NCBI GenBank assembly: GCA_016858145.1
Contig: JAEHOE010000031.1
Location: 930,001-994,000 of the forward strand
Direction of reading: 5' to 3'
Length of the DNA stretch: 64,000 bases
DNA from: Edaphochlamys debaryana
Lineage: Eukaryota > Chlorophyta > Chlorophyceae > Chlamydomonadales
The translations under genes were made by a program, and so were the position numbers. Positions 22,157 to 33,500 of the stretch are shown here, in pieces. The notes under the pieces were generated by a model that was given only the letters and a program-made list of their open reading frames with translations, ran no database searches and was not told the DNA's origin. Numbering within the stretch: the first letter of the stretch is position 1; each line of letters starts with the position of its first letter.

Positions 22157-25100
22157 ATGAGTGGTGTCGCCGCGTTGCTTCTTCTCAGCACCATAATCGG
22201 AGGCAGAGTAAGATTCCTCTGCTTCTCATCCTCGTTCCGGCTTGCAAAAATGGTGACTTTGCTCGGCCCTCCGTCGGTAGCGGAATCATGCGGCATCCCC
22301 GGCTCTGCTCGTCACAGGCGTCCGAGACATGGACGTGGGCTGATCCGCCCGACGATTTCATCGCTCCCCCGGGGGAGCCTAACATGCCCGTCGAACCAAC
22401 GGCCCCGCCCAGCCCCCCACCGCCTCCCCCTCCCCCACCGCCCCCGCCACCTCCCCCGCCTCCTCCGGTGCGTGCCCTCCGGTGTGGACCGTCATACCGT
22501 CATACAAAATGAACAACCCTGCGTCCTCATTGACATGCAGATGCCGCCGCCCAGCCCGCCCTCCTACCCCCCGGCACCCATCGCTCCGCCGTCCCCTCCC
22601 TCGCCGCCTCCGCGACCGCCCTTCCCGTCCCCGAACCCTCCGCCTCCTCGACCACCCCCAAAGCCTCCCGCGGCGCCTCATGCGCCTGCCGCTCCCAAGC
22701 TGCCACTGCGGCTCTACGGAGGCAAGGGCAACTTCTCGGGGATCCTACAGGTGAAACGAGCATGATTGCGAGCAGGGCAGGGCTGCAAAAAGGGCAGGGC
22801 TGCAAAGGGCAGGGTTGCGAAGCCCTGGACTCAGGACATCAGTACGAGCCGTAAAGGGCGACGCGCACCCCTGCCGAACTCTACTATGGTGGCCCCCGGC
22901 CAGCGCTTCCTGGGCTTCTCAAACACCCAGGCCTCGACCCCCCGCCACATGCAAAACAGATGTGGGATGAGGAGGCCAACGCGTGGGGCACCCTCTGCTT
23001 GTCGGAGCACACGCTAGGTGAGGGCTGCGGGACCCGTGCCCTTCGGCGCCCCCCTTTGGCGTAAAGAGAGCCCCTGTTGTGTGCCAGAAGGAGTGGTTGA
23101 TCGGGCATCCCTTCGCAGGCGCATGGGGTAACGGGGGCGAGTGGTGGACCGAAATCGCCACGCTGGCATGCAAGCAGGTGCGAGGGTGAACGCACCCGGC
23201 CCTCACATGAATGTAGGGGCCAGGCACGGCCGTGCCGCACGCACTACGACGCCTTGGCCTGTGCTTGGTGCCCCCGACCATGCACAAGAGTGTCCAGCTG
23301 CGGTTGGACGCACTCTTGCTGCCGCTGTCCCTGGTGGGTCTCCTTCCAGATGGATCTGCCGTACGGTGGTGCTGTTGTGATCATGCCCGATCACGACCGT
23401 CTGCCTCTCAAGACGCAGCGGGAGGCCGAGTCGCTCCCCGCCAAGGCAAGCTTTCGCACGGCGCTAACGGCGGGCAAGCACCATACACATACCATCTGGG
23501 CGTGTCATGCTCTCAACGGGACTTTGAGGGTCCCCTTTGTGGCAGTAAGGCACCTCAAGTTTGTCCACAGGGCCTTCGCCGTCCTTCCTGAAGCCCCCAT
23601 GCGTGTTCACAGGCGGTTATCACCAACCACTACACCCCGTGCGGTCCGCGCTTGACGCCGGGGACGGAAGCCACCCCCGGGCGTGGAAGCCCTGCGGGCG
23701 CTCCCAGCTTGGAGAGCATTACTGACTGCGGCGGGGTGAGCGGGGTTGGGGGGAGCACGGCGAGACCGACCTTGGTCAACCTGCCATATGTGAAGAGTGT
23801 GCCCGGAGGCACAGTGACCGATCAGGGCAGCTCTGAGGCCTGTGGGGTTAAGGAAATCAGTTGAGGTGGTCTGGGCGCCAGGCGTAAGCGGCCTCCGGCC
23901 CCGCCGCAGGTGACGTTCCTCCCAGATATTGACGAGGGCGGCTGTGCTGCGGCGTCCGCTGCGCTCGGCAAGCGGCGTGCCTTCGTGCCGGCGGGCGTAT
24001 GGTGCAAGCGTGAGCAGGGGCAGGAGGAGGGGGGGGACCGGGGGCGGGGTCAGGAAGGGACCGGCGTGCAGGCTGGCGGCACTGAGCGGCGGTTGAGCTG
24101 TGATACCGCAGGGCTCGACCGGTATCAGTGTCATTTCAGTGCCTGCCTCACTCCATTCTCCGTTGCCACCGCCCCTGACTGCGCCTACCGCCTGCCTTGT
24201 GCCACGTGTGCAGCGGGCTTCCGGCCCAACGCCCCGAACCCGCCCGCGAACCCCAACCCACCTCCTCCGCCTCCCTCTCACTTCCAGAACTACTCTATGA
24301 GGCGAGTGGGGGCGGGGCCGCCATGCATGGTGGCTGAGCAGCGGGCGGGGTGCTCGGCCCGTGACTGGAACATCAAGACAAGCCAACTCTTGGCCTTGGC
24401 CCCTTGCGTCCCACAGGCTGGTGGACCCCTACACGGGCCTCACCACCAACCCCGACGGCAGCAAGGTCGGTGCGGGTGGCAGCAGCATGTTGGTGAAGCC
24501 GTGGGGCCATCACCCAAGAGTGTGGCTGTACCAGCCGTGCCTGCGGTGCGCCCCTGTTTCCTCTAGTGATCGACTGCCCTCTCTTGTCGTCACCGTGTCC
24601 GTGAAGCCTGCACGCAACCCGTGGTCCGCAGCTCCTGTCAGGCCGCCTCGAGGTTTTGCTACCGGTCCAGGGCGAGGGAGACCCGGTGTGGGGCACCCTG
24701 TGCTACGACTACCGGGCCTTTGCCATCGAGCGCGAGGTCGCAGAGGTGAGCATGTTCACCATGGGACGAGCACGCAAGCGCCTCGGCACTGGCGTCGTCT
24801 GAGGAACAGACCCGGAATGCAGGGTCACGAGGCGGGGGCCTTGGGCGGATGACGTCACTTCCCCATTTCGCGTAGCCCCAGCCGGCAAGCCCCTCCTAGG
24901 CTCATGTGCTCCCAACCCTGCCGCTGGCCCCGCAGTACGCCTGCCGCTCGCTGGGCCTCCCCAGCGGCTACCCCAGCTACCGCAACCTGCCCAAGAACTC
25001 CACCCTGGCCTCCGCCGACACGCCCATCCACTGGATCGCCACCCGCTTCTGCTCCTACGACAGGGACGTGCAGGGCGGCGCCCTGGGCTGCCAGCTGCTG

Positions 25101-28100
25101 CCCAGCATTGCGGACGGCAAGGCCCTGCTCGAGGTGCGTGCGCCGGCGGGGTACCTGTAAAGGACCGCGGCACCCAGCGGGGCTTGGGGCTGGTGGTCTG
25201 GCCGTGCACATTTGCAATCATTCTGCCCCGTAAGGGGGCCCTGGCACACGTGAGGGCTCGACGGAGTCCTACGGCCTGGCACACAGCCTTGAGCGTTTGC
25301 CCTACGGCCACGCAGCCCTGACCTGCCCCACGAACCTCTTTGCAATCGCGCTGTGTGCTCTCCACCTTGCCCGCCGACTCCGCCTCCCGCCCCTACCCCG
25401 AAGAAGTACGCCGACGACTGGGAACTCGTGTCCCACTTCTTCTGGACCGCCAGCATGCTGCAGCGCCTGGTGGACCACTGCTCCACGCGGGGCCACGAGC
25501 TCGACCTGTACGTCACGTGCCAAGGTGCGTGCCGTGTGCCGTACGTGTACGGCACACGCGCATCCGGGCTTCAGCCAGCCAGCTCTGAGTTAGCTTCGCA
25601 GGGCGAGGAGGGCAACCCGCCAGCTGTGCCAGGCTGTTTTGTTTTGGATGGGGGAGGAGAGGGAACGATCGAGGCGGCGAGGAGTGCGAAGTGCCAGCCC
25701 TCGCAGTGACTCGGCTTTGTGCCCATTCGATTGTTCCTCCGGAGCAGGCGTCGACAACTACCCGTCATACCCCCCCGCGCCACCGGCCCCCGAGGCCCTG
25801 GTGCGCAACGACGTGCAGCTGGAGGTGACCACCTACCTGGACGCCCTGGTGAGGGGCGGGGGGGGGGGGTCGGGCACGGGGTTGATGGGGGTTGTGGGGT
25901 GGGTTGTGGGGCCGCGGCTGGGTGAGGCCACAACGGGCATGGGCAGGAAGATGGGGTCTTTGGGGTTTTGTCCTCTGTGACGCGCCCCAACTCACTTGTC
26001 CGCATTGCCTACCGGTATCCCCCTGCGCTCACTACTCGCTTCCCCGCGGCTTCAACCCGCATCCCCGCTCCGCCCCCTCGCAGCACATGGTCCGCTTTGG
26101 CGTGCGCCCCCCGGGCGCTCCCTCCACCGACTCGCTCATCTGGGGCACTGCCTGCGACGCAGACAACAATTGGTGGGCGGCCTGGGCGTGGGCAGTTGGA
26201 GGGATTTACGGCGTCCACCTCGAGCCCACACACTCCGCCAGGCACAGAGTAGTTGGCGCGTGGGAGGGTGGGCACAGTACAGGCCATGATGAGAGCAAAG
26301 TGAAACATTGTTTGCCAGGTTTGCAGTCACTGAGAGCTGAGACACCTCCTCCCGGACTGGCCAACTAACAGGCGCGACGAAGTGGACGGGACTCTGCTGT
26401 TGGGTCACACGCTGTGCAACCAGGTGGGTGCCGCCGGGTACTCGCCAGCAACCGCTCTGTGGGGGGTTGAGGGAGGCGGGAGCCGAGAGGGCGGCAGCAT
26501 GACCAAGCTGTGGTGTGCAACCCTGCCTTAATCTCTAACTGCACGACACGTCGCCGTCCGCAGATCACGGGCGGGACGAAGCCCGTCGGCACGTGGTGGA
26601 GCCTGTCCCGTTACGATGACTGTGAGCGGGGGCGTCCCCGGTGCACATGACCTGTGTGGTGTGCTGGCGGGGCGCCCGAACGCATCCCGGTCTTTACGCA
26701 CGTGGTGTGGTGGCTGTGCGGGCGCTCATTGCCTGCCTGACGCCCACGTTCGCCTGGCTGTACGCTTCGCAGTGCCCATCTATCCCCCGGTGGGAGCGGA
26801 CACGCCGGAGGAGCGAGAGGCCCTGCCGGCCGTCATCAAAGGTGTGGACGGAGGGAGAGAGGAAGCTTGCAGGATAACCTAGCACATAGCCACGCTTGTC
26901 GAAATGCAAAAGGGAGGTGGTCATGGTCACGCATCGCCCGATGGTGCCTGCGTCGCTTTCCGTCATCCTGAGCTCCCCCAGAGCGAGTACCTTGACGTCG
27001 TCCCCTCCCATTGACCTCTCTCTCGGGCCGGCAGAGATCGACTGCGGCCTGTACGGCGGCCCACCCAGGCCGGACAGCATTTTAGTCAGGCCTACGCCGT
27101 ACGAAGCCGACCGCCAAGTGGTAGTGCCGAAGGTGCGACGACGGCGGTGCGACGACTGCTGGTGCAGAAGGGCGTTGCTTGCATGAGCAGGGAATTAGGG
27201 GGCCCCGCTGGCGCCCTGCTGTACGCGCCCTGCCCTTACTTGCGCTCCCCTGGCCTGCCGCAACCTACACCCGTTTCCAACCCCGCAGAACCTCTCATAC
27301 TGTGATGTGAAGCTAGCCGATGAGCTGCCCAGCACAGTGGTGAGCGTCTGCTACGGTGAGCAGGGCGCAGAGGAGCTTCCTCTGCACAGCTATTTACGAA
27401 GTGATAGAGGTTAACAAGCGGGAGTGTGCACGGATGTTTGGGGCTCTCATGGGGGTGTTCCGCCAAGGCAGGTGCTGAGCCAGCGGACGGTCCGGCGCGT
27501 GTATGTGTGCGGCGCCCTGTGCTCCCTCCCGCGCCCACTCCTTGACCACCCCATGTCCCGTCCTCCCCCCCGTGCCGCAGGCGCTTCTAGCGCCTTCGCG
27601 CTCCGGGCCCTCACCTGCCGCCGGTGAGCGCGCAGTGTGCCAGGACCGCACGTGTCGTTCCGGCATGCATGGTCCGGGAACATTGCTGTGCTGTACATTC
27701 GCCTGGCGCGCAACCCCCCTAGTCACCGCTGGGACCGCTGCGGTACTAGCCAGGCATGCGTCTTCCCCTGAATGTCCCCCGGTCTGCCACCACGTCCCAA
27801 CTTATAGCCTCATGCGCGCGTGCCCCCGCCCCGCAGCGTTGACTACGAAGGCACTGGCTACAACATGGGGCTGATGGATGTGCGGCTGGTGGGGGGCAGC
27901 AACAGCTCCTGGGGCCGCCTGGAGGTGCTGCACAGGTGGGAGGTCCGTGGTAGGCAGGTCCGTGGCAGGTCCAGGCTTCGGGACCAGGGAAGTGACGTGC
28001 CATGCCATGACGGCTGACATATTTCCGGTCTATTTCCTCGATGAGACTTTGGGCTCACCCTGACCTCAACCGCCCCGGCCTCCCAGGAACTACATCGATG

Positions 28101-29196
28101 AGGGCTGGGGCACGGTGTGTCCGGTCCGCTTTGGCCTGGACATGGCGGGGGTGAGCTGCGGCCCCAGCAACCCTGGGGGCGTGTGCAGTCCATCCCCGCA
28201 GCCGAGGGGCAGGGGTTCTTGCTTGCGTGCAAGGCCCCCCCTGCGGTCTCCCTCGCTGCTGCGCTTCAGTTGTCCTCGTGTGACACGCCACCGCCCCGCT
28301 CGCAAATGTTGGTCCCAATGCCCCCGCAATCAGCCCTCCCCTGCCCTGCCGCCCAAAAGGAACCGCCGGTCCCCCGATTGACACCGCCCGTCCCTCCACG
28401 CCCCCAGGCTGTGTGTCAGGACCTAGGCCTGCCCTGGACGGAGGCCAAAGTGCTGCCGAGCTCCTCCGTGGCGCCTGGGAACAGCAGCTGGGTGCTGGAC
28501 TCAATCAGGTGCGGCCGTGGCGCGAATGGCCCTGCAGAATGCTTGAGCATCGTAAGGGGCGCATGTACCTTGAGGGAACCTAGAGGTGCCGGCACTCTAT
28601 CTGCTCGAAGCATCACCCGGGTTTGAGAGGTGGTGCAGTTGGGGCTAAGGTATAGCTGAGGCCCTGCCGAGTGCTAAGGCCGAGGCCCAGGGCTTGACGC
28701 CGAGGACGGACCTCAACCCCCCCCCCCCCCGCCCTCAGGTGTGGTGGGGGCCGCCGCCGTGGTCCCCTGGAGTTTCCGCTCTCCTTCATCCGTGACTGCG
28801 ACCGGGACCGCATCTCCAAGGTGCCGCTGTGCGACCACTCTACGGATGTGGTCATATCTTGCAACGGGTGAGCGAGCGGGGATAGCAGGGGATGGGGATC
28901 ATACGACGCATGGGTATGGGACGGGTGTATCTAGCTTGAGCCCCCCCCGCGGCGGGAGGCCCGGCGCTTTCCCTCTCCGGTCTCCTGCTGCTGATGGCAC
29001 CACATCACGTGTGTTTTTTCGCGTCCACTCGGCCCTCCGCAGGGTGTACACGCCCCCCGCGCCGGTGCCGTCCGGCTCCGGCCCGACTTATGGTTCGCCG
29101 CCCGGCTATGGCTCGCCACCGGGCTACGGGTCTCCGCCGGGTTACGGCTCGCCCCCCGGCTACGGTGACGTGCCCCCAGTCTACGGCCGCCACTGA
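22157..29196 (+). CDS. Secreted multi-SRCR domain protein, tandem copy 2
   Basis: Exons: 22157-22207, 22318-22467, 22541-22750, 22960-23017, 23119-23177, 23350-23445, 23613-23735, 23910-24009, 24214-24301, 24417-24465, 24632-24745, 24936-25133, 25404-25524, 25748-25848, 26084-26172, 26372-26423, 26564-26621, 26773-26841, 27035-27132, 27289-27355, 27581-27623, 27837-27935, 28087-28150, 28408-28508, 28739-28867, 29043-29196; 846 residues. It has a short signal peptide (VAALLLLSTIIGG), a proline stalk, and the same four modules as copy 1: LPLRLYGGKGNFSGIL; GRLEVLLPVQG with VWGTLC; VRFGVRPPGAP with LLGHTLCNQ; SSWGRLEVLHR with VCQDLGL and CDHSTDVVISCNG. The tail is SPPGYG repeats. Many intron positions and phases match copies 1 and 3. 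Two introns (after 23445 and 24301) need GC donors. The tail resembles copy 3 more than copy 1. Confidence 0.86.
23446..23612 (+). other. GC-AG intron in SRCR copy 2 (intron 6)
   Basis: Exon 6 ends GCCAAG and is followed by GCAAGC, not GT. The AAG|GCAAG context is the classical strong GC-donor consensus. The acceptor is TTCACAG before GCGGTTATC. Both flanking exons align to copy 1 residues in the same frame, and no GT donor nearby keeps it. Confidence 0.75.
24302..24416 (+). other. GC-AG intron in SRCR copy 2 (intron 9)
   Basis: Exon 9 ends TCTATGAG and is followed by GCGAGT; the acceptor is CCACAG before GCTGGTGGAC. Phase 2 is required and matches the intron in copies 1 and 3, where this site is CG|GTGAGC. 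The GT five bases on gives the wrong frame. Confidence 0.7.
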
Positions 29197-30554
29197 GCCA
29201 CCGCCAAAGAGCAGCGCCGCAGAGGGCAGCATCCAGGCGCGCTGCGCGGGCAGCGTGACACATGCACGGCGGGCTTCTGGGTTGAGGAGCCGCGCGTCCC
29301 TTGACGGGAGGCGCAAATGGGTAACGGCTCTGCCAGACGCACGTGGTGCTGGCGCTTTGGCGGATTGTGGGTTTCGCACGGTTGATATGGCGTGAATGGT
29401 TGACAGGTTGTTGATAGGTTTATCGGCCTCCGTATATACCTTGCGTGCATGGTGCGGCACGGGCCGAGCGGCGATATGTACTTGGGCAGGATGAGCCCAT
29501 GCTTGCGCACGGCATTGCAATTACTGCAGCAGTATGCATGGTTATGACCCTCTGACGGAAAGGAAAGGAGACGAGCGAGGCACAGCTGCATGACAGCCCC
29601 GGCAATGGGGCGACGGAGCGGGGCCACACACATGCCACCCCTTGCACATTGCTGACTCATCAACGTTGATCAGACTGGAGATACCGCCGTACTGCTCGCA
29701 CTGTGAAGGACGCACTGTGAAGGACGCACTTCTGCAAACTCCCCTTAAAGAGGGAGCGCAAACTATTGTAACGCCGCTTGCGGACCCCAACCACAGGCTG
29801 ACGCTGCTAACGACGCATCACCACTTGGGACTCCCCTGGCTGCCAGGTCTGCGCGGAGGCTCTCGGCAGCGGTGGAAGCGGCACGTCGGCTGCGATGCCT
29901 CGGGGAGGCAGGTGAGGCGGGGAAAGGGTCCACGGCGGCGCGCAGCGGCCGTTTAACGCGGTTAACGTGAGGGTCGGGGAGGAGAGAGGTTGGGGTGTGC
30001 CTGGGCCGGCCGGATACTCACCGTCGCCCCATGCTTGTTGTGGGCGCCCGTGCCAGCCAGAGAGTGGGGTTAAGGTGAGGGGTGAAATGGAGCACAGTAG
30101 CTCCGGCGTTTGATACCTGCTGCTGTCCCAGGCGTCCCAGGCAATCGAACCATGAGCGAGCCCGAGGGAGCGGGGCAAGCCAAGAGGAGAGGAGACACAC
30201 GTTTCGGCCGCCCTAAAACCGTACTCCCAGCCCCAATCTCCATACATCAAGCCCATAAGCATTCTGCATTGCTTAAATCGCCAATTGTGCGCAAAGCAAG
30301 CATGACCTACCCTTGTTTATCCGCGACCCGGCGCACGACAGCGCAGCGCTCCGTGAGGATTGGATGTAAAGAGAAGTACTAGCTCTAGCTATGAGTACCT
30401 GCCACAATGAGTCGGTTTACGGGCAGGCGGGCGGGACCTCATTGCGTAAAACGAGGACGGCATAAACAGTGAACTTGTGCTCCAAAGGCGCTATAAACCA
30501 CTTAGGTTATACACTGCTTTCATTATACACTGCACGCGCTCCGCCCAGCGCATC
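29197..30554. other. Intergenic between SRCR copies 2 and 3
   Basis: A TGTAA motif, the green-algal polyadenylation signal, occurs near 29767, about 570 bases after the stop of copy 2. A TATAAA lies near the right edge. No gene-like frame was found between. Confidence 0.45.
30492..30497 (+). promoter_or_regulatory. TATA box candidate for SRCR copy 3
   Basis: TATAAA occurs 58 bases before the start codon at 30555 in an otherwise GC-rich context. The distance would leave a short 5' UTR. This is inferred from motif and spacing only. Confidence 0.5.
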
Positions 30555-33500
30555 ATGACCGGCTCGCGCCTTTTCGCGGCGGCCCTGGCGCTCGCGGTCC
30601 TTTGCGCCAGCATGCCAGCACTGGTAAGAGCGCAGATGAAGATGAAGCAGGGTGCCAACATTCGGCGACCTCCCTGTGCAAAAATGCGTTACTCTTGTCC
30701 GATGGCCGACCAGCCCCGTTCACCCGATGCCCCGACCAGGCGCGTGTTGACATTCACGACGCACCACCACCCGAGTTCTTTGAGCCGCCCGGTACGCCCG
30801 AGGAGCCGGAGGTTGGTCGTCTTGGGTGGTGTTGCGCCGAGGTGTTGCCCAACCTAGACCCACCCCCTGATCCCCCTACCGTCCCCTACACGCAACGCAG
30901 GAGCCCGCGCGCCCGGCGTCTCCATCCCCACCACCCCCGCCCCCACCGCCCCCGCCGCCGCCCCCTCCCCCTCCCCCGGAGCCCCCTCTTCCGCCTGCCT
31001 ACCCATCGCCCCCGACGGCCCCTCCCGCGCCGCCCCCGCGCCCACCCTTCCCCTCTCCTTCGCCGCCACCGCCCAGGACGCCGACCAGCCCCGTCGCACC
31101 CCCCGACGCGCCCCGCCTAATCTCAGACCCGCTCCCCATACGCATTGCTGACGGGCGCAGTAAGACCTCGGGCCTCTTGCAGGTGCGTCGAGCGGTTGGG
31201 CGGGTGTGTCGGGTGCGCATGCGGGCCTGGTGTGCAGGGGGGGCCTGGTGCTTCACCATCAGCCCCTTTTGTGTGGCTAGCAGCAGTTACAGTGCTATAG
31301 GACCTTGGCGGCGGGTAGGTGTGTTGTAGGAGGGATGGCACGCGGTTAGGATTCAGCGGAACCTCGTGTCACGAACATTCGGCCAGGGCGCAAGTTGAGT
31401 CACGGTACCGTGAGGTTACGGTTCGGATCTGCATGGCGTGGGTGACCCCTTCCACGCCGTACGCGCGGCCCCCCTGTGCACCTGGCATGCAGATGTGGGA
31501 CGAGGCATCCCAGGCCTGGGGCTCCCTGTGCGCTCCCACGTGGACCTTCCCGAACGGCGGAGAAGGGGATGTTGATGAGTATTGGTCCGAGGTGGCGGTC
31601 CTCGCCTGCCGCCAGGTCAGTATTGCCTGTCGCATCTCTGCAACACCCTTGCCCAGCCTCGACCGGAACTCCACCAGCACTCCTCCCCGGCCCCACGCAG
31701 CTCGGCCTGCCCTCCGCCGGGACGGTGCTGGTGAACCCCGCATCCAAGCGCTACCCCTGGAAGACGCACAAGGTGGCGGCTGCTGCCCCCGCCAAGGCAT
31801 TTCTGCGCCACAACTACCGGCCCTGCTCGGACAGCATGGACCACCCCGCAGAGGCCCTTGGCGACTGCAGTGGGGTGAGCTGCCAGCGGCACGCACTGGC
31901 TCCCGCCCTTCGAACTTTCTTGGCCCACTGAACTGTTCTGGCTCAATGGGGTCGCCACATGCCCCTCCCCTGATCCCCATGCTTCTTCTCCCATGACGCT
32001 GTTGATGATAGCCGCCTTGCTGATCACCTTGCCCCCCGCCTCAGCTCGTGATTGCCGAGGGGACGTACGAGGACTGCAGGACCGCAGGCGGCGTGGTGAA
32101 CTTTGACCGGTCCGCAATGCCCGTGGCCGTGGCCTGCAGGGGTGAGTCGCCGCACGGAAAGGTAGTTAGACTGCAGTAGTCTCCTATAGCATAGGAGTCA
32201 TTGTCACTTCGCTTTGCTTGCTTTCACACAACTTACCGTGCTCCCCGGCGGCGCCCGGCCCTCGCCCTCAGCCGAGCGGCGCATAAGCTCGCCCCCTTCG
32301 CCCCCACCGCCGGCCAAGTACTCGAACCTTACCGTCCGGTGAGCATGTCTCGCCAGCCGAACGCGCCATCAAGTGTCGCCACAGCTCTCGCAACGACCAA
32401 TGATCCCTGCCCTACCTGCCTTGCTAGAGCCCATGGTGCCCTTGCTGCGCCATGCCGTCATGACACCGCCCCGCCACTGGTCTCAGTGCCTTTCGCCCTC
32501 CCCCAGCCACGCACCTGTCAGATGTCCTGAACGTCTCATGCTCTCATTCCCACTTCTACCCTCCCCCCCCAACAGCCTCGTCAACCCCAAGACTGGCCTT
32601 ACACATTACCACGACGGGACACCGGTGAGAGGGCCGTGGGGGGCCCATGCATGAATAGATTAGGCCTTCGCGTGTTCGAGCCCTGCGCTGCCCGTCAGGT
32701 GCCCGGCGCAAACCTGCGGATGGATGCACTGCCGTTCATAGGGGCCTTGAAGGGTCGTGCACTCTTGCCGTCCTGCGGAGCCCGTGAGGCACCTGGCCCC
32801 GACCTGCGGATGCACAGAAGGCGCGCCAGCTCATTGGGGCAGGCTTGATGGTCTGGGATTCGGCCCCCCACCCCACCCCATCCCCCGCCTTCCCGCACCC
32901 AGGTCAAGGAGGGCCGCCTTGAGATCCTGAAGGGGTCCGTCTAGGGGACTGTCTGCTACGACAAGAACATCTACGGCGTCGACGGCTACGTAGCGGCCGT
33001 GAGACGGGATGCCAAGCGAGAGGGTGTCGAGTTCATACATGCGCTTTGAGGGTGTGCGGCTTCCCACCTTCCGCCCCTGCCCTCGAAGCACTGCTTCCGC
33101 TGAGCTCACTCGCTCACCCCCACCCTTGCATTGTTGCCGTGCAGCACGCCTGTCGGGCTCTGGGATTCGGGACGGGCTACCAAGGCTTTGGCACCATTCC
33201 CCGCCTGGCGCCTCGTGCCTCCAATCACACGCCTGTGCACTGGATTACGGCCACGGGGTGTAAGCTGGACTTCACCGGCGCCCTTGCCTGTGACTTTACA
33301 GCAAGTCCAGCGGAAGCTGCGGCGCTGATTGAGGTGAGCACCTGGCAATCCCTTGGGAGTCGCAGCGGCCAGGTGTCCGACTGGACGGTGGCTGGACTTG
33401 CCACAGCCTGTCCGTCTCCGCCACTATGAGGCAGACGTCGCTGACCCGCCCGCCGGCCGGCCGGCGGACGGCCCCCTCACTCCCTTCACCAAATCGCAGA

